Shown piece after piece: positions 36,501-46,253 of a stretch of DNA of 64,000 nucleotides. Below the pieces are notes generated by a model. That model saw only the letters and a list, made by a program, of their open reading frames with translations. It did no database searches and was not told where the DNA came from. How positions within the stretch are numbered: position 1 is the first letter of the stretch; each line of letters begins with the position of its first letter. This DNA is from Helicostylum pulchrum (lineage: Eukaryota > Mucoromycota > Mucoromycetes > Mucorales > Mucoraceae), in NCBI GenBank assembly GCA_025677825.1, contig JAIXMO010000036.1, positions 248,001 to 312,000 of the forward strand. The letters are read 5' to 3'. The translations under genes and the position numbers were made by a program.

Positions 36501-38509
36501 TCCTCTTTATTCTGGGCATCTTGATCGTCACCATCATCATCATTATTGTCATTTACATTTTGTTCTAATGCCTCACGTTTTTCTGCTTCTGCTAATAATT
36601 CTTCTTCAATCGAAAGTTCATTCTCAATATCATCAATACGATTGACAATTTGTTCTTGTGTCATCTCCTCTTCATCTTCTTCCATTACTTCTCCTTGTTC
36701 CATTTGTGATGAGTCCTGCTCCTTGGCTTGAGGAAAAGTTTCCATATCGGTATTAACTTGGGTTGTTGGTGGCGTCAATTGCTTTGGTGGTTCGGGTGAT
36801 ACGACTGGTGCTTTAGGTACTGATTCCGAGGGAGACACAACGGATGGTTGAGGTGTCATTTGTGGTTGATTTACAACAGGAGGTTGAGATACAGCGGATG
36901 ATTGTAACGCAACAGGAGGTTGAGATGTAACTGTTGATGGAGATGTAAATGGTGCTCGAGATACGATCGATGATTGAGATATAATTGGTGCTTGAGGTAC
37001 AGTTGGTAATTGAGGTACAATCGATGCTTGAGATACAGCTGGCGCTTGAGACACAGTTGTTGGTCTTTGAGATGCAACTGCTGGCTCAGATGCGACTTCT
37101 GGCTCAGATACAACTGGTGTTTCAGATGTAACCGATGACTGTGATGGTTTTGGTGATTGCGATTGAAGTCGAAGTTGTGATGGCAAATGTGATTGCGGAG
37201 ATTGAGATATAGCTTGTTGATGATCTTCTACAACTTCACCAGTTTCCAGACCTTCATTTGGTATCAAATCCTTTTCAACTAAAAAAAAAGAAGTAGGTTA
37301 ATCAAAAAGTAAATATAACAATAAAATTTGTACACACTACTTGTATCTTCTTTTTTATCTTCCATTTTCTTAAAAGGACTACGATCTCTTTCAGGTCTAT
37401 CACGGTCTAATCTTCTAGAAGCATCTTCAGGCAATTTAGCCCAGTTTGGTCTATTTCTAGCACGATAGCGATCATACTCGAGAGAATTTGCAGATGCACT
37501 TGAATTACGACCAGCTCTATAAAAATCACGATCTTCGAGACGGTCTCTTTCATAATAAGGTATGTTGGGCGAAGGAGGCATTTCACGATCTCTGTCACGA
37601 TCAGGTCGATAAGAGTCTCCGCCAAATGGTGGGATTTGATAATTCATGGGTGGAGGTGGTGGTCCACCATAAGAAGAAGGTTCGTAACGTAAATCACGCA
37701 TATAACTGAAAATTTAAAGATGGATGAGCTTTTTTTTTCGTATATGTATATAAATATATGTACAATACCCTCGTCTATCATAATCTCTGCGACGATCATC
37801 TTCTCTGTATCTTCTATCCCTATCACGTTCTCTATCACGGTCTCTATCACGCCAATCCATGTATCGATTCGAACTATAAGGTTCTGATGCATTTGACGTA
37901 ATTGGTTTTGTATCATCTTTTAAATCTTTAATACTGTTATTACTAGAAGAGCTAGTTAATTTATTGCTGTCTTTAGCTTGCTCCAGACTAACTATTTAAG
38001 AATATATGTATATATTTTTTTTAGAATTAATAAAATATATTTATAATGTATAAATTACCATCACGGCGTAAAGGATTAGCTTTTGTATAATCTCGAGGAG
38101 AAGATGAAGAAGCATAATGATGTGAAGGAGGTATGTCGTCACGATAATAAGAAGGTGTGTATCGGTCATGACTAAGTAGAATAAAATAAAAAGAGGTTTT
38201 TTAAATTTATATTCCCATGCCAGTTTAAGTAATATATATTTACCTTTCTCTTGCACGAGGAGATAAATACCTATCGTCTCTCATTAAACCCATCGATCTA
38301 TCTCTATCGCGATCACGTTCTCTATCTCTCAAGTCTCTGTAATCGTCTAGGGCTGCTGACATGCCATTGCGATTAGGTCTATAATTATATGATTCATAAC
38401 GAGAATATCTTGAAGGTGGATATCTTCCGTCGCTATAAGGTGGTGAACGGGATCGAGAAGGTGAGCGTGAACGTGTTCCTTGTGAAGATGTCGAGCCTGC
38501 AACGCTCAT
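33509..38509 (-). CDS. SNT1: SANT/Myb-domain corepressor, SNT1/SMRT-like
   Basis: Nuclear scaffold of the Set3/HDAC complex (NCoR/SMRT relatives). The model is about 1,580 residues: several 5' exons rich in RD/RS (38509-37279; for example DRERDRDRDRSMG) and one very long exon (37267-33509). Within it: a VSQxPxV Ser/Pro/Val repeat (residues about 60-150 of that exon), an acidic coiled region (EEMTQEQIVNRIDDIENEL), a first SANT (WNQQEVTTFMESYMMYPKQFERI, ending FYYRKKKK), a second SANT (KWSDREKELAVEAFKEHGRDF, ending FYHNFKRKFG), a third SANT-like repeat (YWSVSERNEFIRLLSIYG, FYVNNEEKM) and Gln- and Pro-rich tails ending WETWFGP. Yeast Snt1 has fewer SANT copies. Introns of the RD-rich part were not all fixed. 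Confidence 0.88.
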
Positions 38510-38951
38510 ATTTTTGTTATATTTTTTTTTATTCTATTGCAAAAAAAAAAAAAGAGAATAAACGACAAAAAAGAAAAAAGGAAAAGAATAAAAAAAAAAA
38601 GCGCTGACGTCAAACACGTGACATTTTAAAGGTGAACCCTTTTTGGATGTACTTCTCAATGCAAAAGTCTTCTTTTTATGTAAAACGCGAAGAGCTTTTT
38701 TACTGCACGAATCATTTGAACTATTCTTCTGTTTCTGCTTACAAAAAAAACATGAATAGTATAAATCACTTTAATATACAAAGAGTACAAATCTAGTTTC
38801 ATTAAGGAAAGGATAATGTGTGTATTTCGATACATTTTTTTAATTGGTCTGATTCTGTTTTGTTCTTCTTTGTCCCCCAAAAAGTAAATAAGTCTGTGTG
38901 CAGTCATTTCTTTTCGTTTGGTTTTTTTCTTTTACTTTCTTTACATAAAAA
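38510..38951. promoter_or_regulatory. SNT1/TVP18 divergent promoter with CRE-like and E-box sites
   Basis: The 440-bp gap between divergent starts contains the palindrome TGACGTCA at 38605-38612 and, three bases later, CACGTG at 38615-38620. These are perfect consensus sites for bZIP (CRE/ATF) and bHLH factors respectively. The rest is A/T-run-rich, with a CT-rich stretch before the TVP18 start. Confidence 0.6.
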
Positions 38952-39757
38952 ATGGGTATTTTTGACGAGTTTAAATCACGTAACTTTTCTCTTTACGCTC
39001 AATGGTAAAAACTAAACGTTAATATTTCAATATAACTATCAACTAACACGTTTACATAAATAGGTTAGGTGTCATTTCAATCGTCTGTAAGTAATATTTA
39101 AGAAACCCTTTTATGCTGTTAGCTATACATAGATATGTTGCTAACTCTCTTTCTCTCTCTTTTAGTGCTTATCGCTCTTGGCGTTATAAGCGTTGGGAGT
39201 AACCCTATTTTTGCAATTCTTGGATGGTATTATATACATTAACCTTTTTGCTAATTGTTTCTTTTACTTATCTTTTTTTTATAAGGGTAATTGCTTTTAT
39301 TTTGTTCTTTGTTGAAATTCCATTATGTGTAAAATTCTGTCCTACAAGTCCAAAGTTGTAAGCAAAATCAAATATTTGTCACATTTTTGATTCTAATAAT
39401 AAAAATTGTAGTGATGGATTTATTGCTCGTTTTGAGAACTCATATTTCCGTGGTGCCATGTACTTGGTGTAAGTAAATTGTTCGACAATCAACCTGTATA
39501 CTAACTGTATTTTTATGTATAAAGCTTCTCTATCGTTATGTTTTTATCGACTTTACGTAAAACCACTTTACTTGTTGCTCCAGCAGTTACATTGTTATTA
39601 ACATTTATTTCATACGGTAAAAGAAAAATGAAACTATCAACTTCTGTCAATTTAAATATTAACCTTCTTTAAAAAAAAAGGTATTGCTGGCCTCAAAAAC
39701 CAACCCCACGCAAGTACGAAAATATTTGGTGGTACAGGTGTAGATAACGTTGTATGA
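38952..39757 (+). CDS. TVP18: Golgi membrane protein Tvp18
   Basis: Small integral membrane protein of late Golgi/TGN vesicles. Seven small exons (38952-39004, 39064-39086, 39166-39226, 39286-39357, 39412-39468, 39525-39616, 39681-39757) give 144 residues, close to the family norm. The N-terminus MGIFDEFKSRNFSLYAQWLG, the central VEIPLCVKFCPTSPKFDGFI, and three to four hydrophobic helices (VISIVLLIALGVIS; VIAFILFFVEIP; MYLVFSIVMFLSTL; LLVAPAVTLLLTFISYG) match the family. One exon is 23 nt. The split codons all restore family residues. Confidence 0.93.
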
Positions 39758-40232
39758 AAAACTTACATAGAAAATTAATAATAAATAATTATTTTCAACC
39801 TTTATCATCTAAAAAGAATACAAGTAACAACATTTCTTTGCAAGTAAACTTTATACAGGTATGCAATTGCAAAAAAAAAGGGTACAGGTACCAAACTACG
39901 CGGTTTAAAATTAGAATAATGTCAGATCTGTAAAAATACGAAAAGTGTATTTATTATATCACCTTTTTACAGTGCAATCAATAAAAGTGGCTGTATAGAT
40001 TTACGTGCTCTACATCTATAGTGTTTAAAAAAGAGGCTACTAGGTATGATTACCAATAGACGCTTTAGATCAAGTTAGAAAAAAAAACTGATTTGAAGTT
40101 TATCGAAAAAATACTTTGGTGAACCTAGTTAGTATTAGTTTGTGCTGAGCAAACATTGAGTAACACGAAACTTGCTGGGATTTAGGCTGTAAATATAATT
40201 TCTACCTTTTTCTTATTTTCTATAATAATAAA
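39758..40232. other. Spacer, start of the second accessory island
   Basis: About 475 bp without ORF or RNA gene. It holds the 3' flank of TVP18 and the promoter of the first four-helix membrane protein gene. Confidence 0.5.
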
Positions 40233-40928
40233 ATGGATAAAGAAAAAAATATACCAAGTTCAGAAGAGGTCAGTTTATATACAAGACAAAAAGTCCTATT
40301 TTTTATTCTTATCTCTCCAGCGAGTTAGACCACAGAAAAAACCCTTACTGTAGATAATGTGAATGATCAGAAGAAGAAGAAAAGACATAATATTCTTCGA
40401 TTGTTAACAAGAAGTGTTTGTTTTGCGTGCTTTTTGTGGTTTGTGCATACCAATCAAAAAATCCAAGAAAAAATCCAAGTACAAGAAATATCTGAACTTT
40501 CTGCTAATTATATATACCCCGTTATACGTTGGTTTGCCGTACCGTTGTTTTTTATACCGCTCATTCCCCTTGCACTCTTACATTTTCTTGCAGTACCTAA
40601 TAGTGCTTATCCTGTAACCAGAAATGGAAACAAAAAATCAATGATGGTGTCGATTTTTGTTAATGCTCTGCACTGTCATAATATAATGCCTGCCTCTAAT
40701 ACTATTACTAGGTGCATGTATTGCTATTATCATTTCTTTTACAAGTCTAGTTTAACATGTCACATTACCGAAAAAATATTTAGTATTATTTTCTTTGTCG
40801 GTTTATTTATTGTCTCTGTTATGTGGGAATATTCTATTATGTTATCGTACAATAGTGTTTTGGATACGATTACAATATTTAAGTTCGCAAGACTCCAAAA
40901 TAGACAGGAACATGATTTGCAAGTTTAA
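40233..40928 (+). CDS. Four-helix membrane protein, local family member A
   Basis: Two exons (40233-40268, 40329-40928) give 211 residues. Exon 1 encodes MDKEKNIPSSEE and ends before GTCAGT; the acceptor GTTAG at 40324-40328 keeps the frame open. Four hydrophobic segments follow: SVCFACFLWFV (about residue 45), VIRWFAVPLFFIPLIPLALL, a His/Cys-rich loop ALHCHNIMPAS with a weaker third segment, and IIFFVGLFIVSVMWEYSIM. The end ITIFKFARLQNRQ matches the ends of B and C. Unrecognised family; the residue pattern suggests a small integral membrane protein with both ends cytosolic. The first intron starts almost identically in all three copies. Confidence 0.6.
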
Positions 40929-41256
40929 TTGTTAATTTCATCGCCATATAATTACAAATATTTTTTATTTATGTACCCTGGGAGGGGTACACACCATAGT
41001 TGATGACCTTTTAATGAATAAATAAATAAAATACAACACAATCTCGAAAGGGTACTTAACACAGAATGTGAATCAAAAGGTATACAAACCTACAATGTAA
41101 TAAGTTGAGCTCTTGATTGTTTTACGGCTTTACTGCGGTAGAGTGATTAAGTGTTACAAGAACTGTTTTGTAATACACAATATTCGGGAACTTGCATTTG
41201 TACACTTTTAAACATATTAAGCACTCTTCTTTTTTTTTTCTCTCCTACAAATATCT

Positions 41257-41917
41257 ATGAAACAAGAAGAGACCATAGAAATTCCGGAGGAGGTAAGTTT
41301 ATATACATCTCGACTTTTTGAATAACTGAAAAAATAAATCTTCTTTCATAAAGAATACTATCACTAGTAAGAAGACGCCATCACCTTTCCGTTCTCCAAA
41401 GGTATTTATACCCTGATTTTATACTTTAAGTGTCCTATGGTTTATGGAGAAAAACCAGTACTACTATGGACTAGAAACACCAGTGTATATCAGAACCCAT
41501 TATATGCTTCCTCTCACGGGTTTATATATAGCCGTATTTGCTTTTATAACAGTTATCCCTTTTGTGATCTTGCGTATTAGTAGAACTCCTTACGATACTT
41601 ATCCTACCACCAAAATTGATAATAAACAATCACTACTTGTTACGCTTTTACTCACCGCTTGTTTCAACTTTAATATGTCAAACATTATTTTTTACTCCAT
41701 GGACATTATATACTATCTACGTTTTCGCTATTATACGTTTGAGTTTGCGAAAAGTAATATGCAGAATTTAACGGCTATTACTTTCTTCTTTGCTTTAATA
41801 CTCTGCCGCAAATTTTGGCTCGGATTAGCTAAGCGTAGCTATTGGGGCCACCAAGATACCATTACCATGTGGAAATTTTCTATTCTTCAAATAAAACAGG
41901 AAGATATTTACGCATAA
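41257..41917 (+). pseudogene. Four-helix membrane protein, local family member B, interrupted by TGA
   Basis: Exon 1 (41257-41292) encodes MKQEETIEIPEE; exon 2 (41354-41917) starts NTITSKKTPSPFRSPK and stays in frame except for one TGA at 41414-41416, inside the first hydrophobic segment (FIP, stop, FYTLSVLWFM). Downstream it is open to 41917 with LTGLYIAVFAFITVIPFVIL, a third segment and ITFFFALILCRKFWLGL, ending ITMWKFSILQIKQ. Total length ignoring the stop is 199 codons, matching A (211) and C (204). The excisable interval around the stop is only 29 nt, too short for an intron. Internal initiation at 41444 (MEKNQYYYG) would give a three-helix product. Confidence 0.6.
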
Positions 41918-42711
41918 TAACATGTTTAATGAATTTTAATTGATTTTCAAGACTTACAGCTTTGGTATAACTGAGACTGAGCACTCGTTAATAATATCTA
42001 AAATACGTACATTATAATAGCGTAAGGCCAATGATGCGAGTATCGTCTGTGACAAAACGAAATGGTAAAAATTGGCATTTTATTTTATTTATTTAAAAAA
42101 AAAAATTACACTACGTTTAGTGAGACAGACGTTTGCCGTTCTCTCTCTTAAAACAAAGAAAAAGAGTCTGTTTTCCGAGCGTAGCCACAAGGAGGTCTAT
42201 GTCAATGTATGCTCTTTACTTTTAGTTCACTAGCGGAAAAAGCCACCAGCACTTCCCAGGCCCACGACACAATGCGAGAGTCACCAGAGTATTGCCAGAA
42301 GAAGTAAAACGCAATTTCTATTTATTTGGCCGACGGCAAAGGAGGTGGGAAAAAACCGTAACCTGGAATCGACTAGGGTTTTTCCTTTTACAAAAAAAAG
42401 GTAGTTTAACGTCATTGCGGACAATAGGCTTAACGTCCAGTTTTTATAGTTTTGCGCAGCAACATATATTATGTGACTAAACTGAGTATTTCTTCTTCTA
42501 ATCCATTTTAAATGAAAGGTTGAAAGTGAAAAAAGAAGGGTGTTATTTATACTTTTTTAAGGCGTATGAAAAAGTATAGAAAAATTCTCCTCCTACTTTG
42601 GTCACACTTAAAAATCAGTCATAATAAAGTACGATTTTCACTATAATACTAATACTTACTCACTAAGAAAATTTAAATAAAAAAATAAATGAGCTTAGAA
42701 CTAAAACGGCT
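41918..42711. other. Spacer with a short ORF fragment
   Basis: About 790 bp. A 62-codon frame at 42292-42480 (beginning PEEVKRNFYLFGRRQRRWEK) is slightly richer in G/C and could be a fragment of a mobile element; the sequence GAGCGTAGCCACA at about 42177 resembles GAGCGAAGCCACA near 48440. Neither is enough for a gene call. Confidence 0.35.
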
Positions 42712-43245
42712 TTGATCAATCGAGCATATAGAGTTTTGACAGCACATGCGTATGTGAACTTTTTAAATCAACAAGTGTTGTTGCGCGGTGTGTCACCTAG
42801 AAGCAGAGCAATCATTGGAGAAATAAAACTTGCGTACAGGAAGATGACAGATCAGTATAACAATTATCGAAGGGCGTTTAGAAATTTCGAAGTTGCGTAT
42901 ACCATACTTAAAGCGATTGATATTGTAGAACGTTACAGACAGAATAACAGGCTATCGATTGACCGATTAAACCAAGGGTTGCAAAGGCTAGAAGGCGGAT
43001 TACAACAAGCTACTTATGTAGATGTTAACAGATCCTTAGCCATAGGAGCTAAACTGATGACTGATTTAAAACTTACATGGAATATGTATGTCGTGTTCTC
43101 AACGTCCTTTTATGATTTGCAGAGGGCTTACCAAGGTTCAATTAATGCAATGAAAAGAAATGTTTTGGCGACTGTGATAGATTTCCAAGCTGGATACAAT
43201 AGATTAATTATTTTTCAGAGGTTTATTGCTCGATTGCGACGATAA
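42712..43245 (+). CDS. Helical protein of unknown function, start codon not in frame
   Basis: An open frame of about 177 codons rich in Arg, Gln, Leu and Asn, with no Pro after residue 30: predicted almost entirely alpha-helical (RAIIGEIKLAYRKMTDQYNN, SIDRLNQGLQRLEGGL, LKLTWNMYVVFSTSFYDLQR). No recognised domain. The frame continues upstream without ATG to a TAA near 42665. An ATG at 42688-42690 (MSLELKR) lies in another frame and meets TGA after eight codons, so a one-base change or a missed exon separates start and body. First internal ATG is in RKMTDQY. It stands between members B and C of the membrane-protein array. Confidence 0.45.
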   Translation: MINRAYRVLTAHAYVNFLNQQVLLRGVSPRSRAIIGEIKLAYRKMTDQYNNYRRAFRNFEVAYTILKAIDIVERYRQNNRLSIDRLNQGLQRLEGGLQQATYVDVNRSLAIGAKLMTDLKLTWNMYVVFSTSFYDLQRAYQGSINAMKRNVLATVIDFQAGYNRLIIFQRFIARLRR

Positions 43246-43315
43246 TAGTATTTTCTATATCCTTTTTTCTTATAATTATGCCTATAGTTGGATATCAAGA
43301 AGTGCATCAATTGCA

Positions 43316-43337
43316 AAAAAAAAAAAAAAAAAAAAAA
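43316..43337. repeat. Poly-A tract
   Basis: Run of about 22 A downstream of the helical ORF; possible poly(A) remnant of a retroposed sequence, but no target-site duplication was seen. Confidence 0.8.
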
Positions 43338-43869
43338 GTCACTTTCTATCTTAGAGATAATTGTAGCTATTACATTCCGATTTTCCAACTACTAGCGCGT
43401 AACAACCGTATGATGATTTTAATAATGAGAAATTAATGATTAAAAAAAAAAATTAAATAAAATCCCTTACTTTGAAGCTTTGAAAAAACAATCAAACAGA
43501 AAATGTCCATTTTGAAGTTTTGAAAAAAAATAGGGTTCTTTAAAAGTAATTAGTTTTTGGAGTAGGGTATATTGACCAAAAAAAAACACTTTTCGAGCTT
43601 CTTCTATTTGAAAAAAAAAAAAAAAAATGGGTGTGAGTGACATTTAACTTTTCCCTTATATAATTGAGGCTGCCACGTAACGCCTCAATAAGTATAATTA
43701 TACTAATTAGTATCTTAGCTATCTATGTATCACCATAAATAACAGTCAAGTTGTCCTGGTCGTTCTTAAACTATAAAAAGGATATTGAGAGGTGCAACCT
43801 TTTGTTCGCGCTCTTGTTTTTAATAAAGATCTAAAAGAAGTTTCATCTTATTTACTGTTGTCTCTTTTA

Positions 43870-44487
43870 TTTAATAATTTTTGGCACTATTTTATCGCAG
43901 CGGTATAAAGTAAGTTTTGAGAGCGATAGACCCTCAAAAGCACTAGTCAACCAATTAAGTAGCTTATCAGCAGTAGCGGTAGGCTGGTTGTAATAAATCT
44001 CTGTAACAGCGTTCTTCGTTGCTACTGCTAGGTCACCATTCGCTTCAATGATTCTTGGTCGACCGATAGTTTCGAACAAGGAGTCTGGGTCTTTCTTTCA
44101 GGTGCTATGCCACCGATGTGCACTTCTCGGTTCTAAGCTCTAAATCTAGAGCTACTGCTCTAGCGCTGTTTTTTGGATGAACATCCGCTAAGTGAACTAC
44201 ATGTGCCTTAACTTCATTACTGACTCGTTTGTTCTTTATAAGATTGTTTTTTGCCTCTCTGGGCTCGTTTTTTTTTTTGTCTTCTGTTTTGAGCAATTTG
44301 GATCCTGATCAACTTCCATCATAAACTTGTCTCTAGCTGCAATATAAGCGCTATAAGATGTAAGTTTGTCTAGCTTGTACGGATCTTCATTCTCAGCGAT
44401 ATACGTTGGATCATTTCCATCTTCATCCAAAACGTTTCCTTGCCCATCCTCAAAATAAAATAAATAGCTCATTACAAAGTGCTTCAA
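43870..44487 (-). pseudogene. Decayed transposase N-terminal region (Tc1/mariner-like)
   Basis: Three overlapping minus-strand frames join through frameshifts. The first (44487-44236) has FEDGQGNVLDEDGNDPTY and LTSYSAYIAARDKFMMEVD; it shifts frame at a homopolymer near 44268-44280 into KNEPREAKNNLIKNKRVSNE and VHLADVHPKNSARAVALDL (44296-44105), which hits a stop; the third (about 44085-43870) has FETIGRPRIIEANGDLAVAT and LLNWLTSAFEGLSLSKLTLYR. The paired helix-turn-helix-like segments and GRPR-type linker are those of Tc1/mariner-type transposase DNA-binding domains; no DDE catalytic part is visible. So it is a 5' fragment with at least two frameshifts. Family call is by pattern and moderate. 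Confidence 0.6.
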
Positions 44488-44661
44488 GAGAAAAAGAGTA
44501 CTGATTCTTATGTCAGTTTAAATTTTAATAGTGCGACATCATTTTGAGAAAAGGTGTACACTACCTGTGGCCCCTAAGAAAAAATGACACAAAATACCAA
44601 ATAAATAAATAACTAGGTTTCTCTTTTCTTTTTCTTTTTCTTTTTTTTTAAAAAAAAAAAA

Positions 44662-45332
44662 ATGAGTAGTGGTATTTTAACAGTTCCTGAAGAGGTAAAT
44701 TTGTATATGAACATAGAAAATTAAATAAAGCTCATGTAGTTACATATTAGGAAAGAAAATATTTTTTTTTTCTTAAAGACAGTGATAACAAAGAGGCAAA
44801 TGTATCACTTCTCCTGCAAGCAATAGGCTTCTTTTATACATTAGTTGTAGCTTTTTACTTACAATTGTCAGAAGGGGAATATGGTCAAGAAATACCAATA
44901 TACGTTCATACTATGTATATAAAACCATGTTCATACTTGTATACTGTAGTATTTTCATTAATGACAATGATCCCCTTTGCTATTTTACGTTCTATTGGTA
45001 CCCCTCGTCACACATATCCGACTTCAAAAACTGCGTTTGATAACGTGATAGCTCCTACATTCGTTTTAAACTTTATATACGTTTACAACAATTCGAATAG
45101 CATCTATGCCATTATGGGACCCATCTATTACGTGTTCGGTTACTATTATAAAACCGATTCGATAGGAAAACTCGAAACTACTTTAGCAATCATTTATCCT
45201 GTTGCTTATATTTTAGGATTCAGATTATGGCTATATTTCATAACAGAGTCCTTTCATTGTTTTCTAAACATGATCAATATATGGAAGTTTACTATACTTC
45301 AGTTAAGAAATCAACCCAAAGCAATAGTTTAG
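44662..45332 (+). CDS. Four-helix membrane protein, local family member C
   Basis: Two exons (44662-44694, 44751-45332) give 204 residues: exon 1 MSSGILTVPEE, exon 2 beginning ERKYFFFLKDSDNKEANVSL when the ATTAG acceptor at 44746-44750 is used. Hydrophobic segments: LLLQAIGFFYTLVVAFYLQL, YLYTVVFSLMTMIPFAILR, NSIYAIMGPIYYVFGYYY and AIIYPVAYILGFRLWLYFI; end INIWKFTILQLRNQ. It is the member closest to B: FFYTLVVAF against FYTLSVLWF, IPFAILR against IPFVILR, and TYPTSKT against TYPTTKI. The start follows a T9A14 tract. Function unknown. Confidence 0.6.
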
Positions 45333-46253
45333 ATATTTATCTTGAATAAAAATTGGAATATTTTACAGTGTACCAATGTGTCGGAATAATCCTAAATTAA
45401 TTTTTTTTGTGTTCCTTAAAATTAGATAGCATTTAGTAATTGATAACATGCTGAAAGGGGATTTTTCTTTCTTTCGGTTAGTAAGGTGCTGAATAATCCA
45501 AAAGTTTTTGATCAGTCTTACAGTTGTTTATCTCATCAGACAATTTTTTTAACAGATAACAGGGCAGCAAAAATTCGATTTGAAGCAGAACATGTGCACT
45601 TTAATAGTCACACCAGTTTGCTCTAAAGAGAGTACGCTTGGTTTTGTATGAGAAATTTGTTTGCATTATTACGAATAAGATAACACTTTTTCCGTCTTTA
45701 ACGCTATCATAATTGAAACAACGGTATCATGCGCTGAACCGTGCATACGATTCCCTTTATGGATAATTTCGACGTCTTTCTACACTACTAGTATTTCTTT
45801 TAGTGGCTTTTCTGGAAACCGTTAATTTTATTTTGCCGAAATTTTTTTTAAAATGAGATTTAAAAAAAAAAGTCTTTGCGTTGGCAAACGTCAACGGGTT
45901 TAAAAAAAGTTATCATTACTTATAAAAAAATATTCAATTAGGCGAAACATTAATTAATACTATTATTTAGTTATAAAAAAGATTTCTAGTTAGTGTTGTA
46001 TACAATTTACGAATATATAACATTAAAGTAGCATATGCTCAATAGTTGTAGAACTTTCTAAGATTTTTTTGTTTTATTTACTTTGAATCTCCGCATGAGC
46101 TCCTTTTTGGATTATTCAGCTATTCCCATCCATGAATTATTCAGCAACAAAAAAAAAAAAAAAAAAAAAAAGTATACATATATAAAAGAGGCCATTCTTT
46201 TCCATTACAATTATTATTTTCAATTAAATTTAATTTCTTTTTCTTTAAAAAAA
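45333..46253. other. Spacer upstream of the old yellow enzyme gene
   Basis: About 920 bp. Contains a 23-A run (46149-46171) and a pyrimidine-rich stretch with a T-tract just before the start at 46254. No ORF with coding character was found; the open frame running into the gene from 46083 is low-complexity Lys (from the A-run). Confidence 0.5.

Noticed and set aside
46083..46253. 5' extension of the OYE frame
   Set aside because: Encodes a poly-Lys run from a 23-A tract and the family N-terminus starts at 46254.
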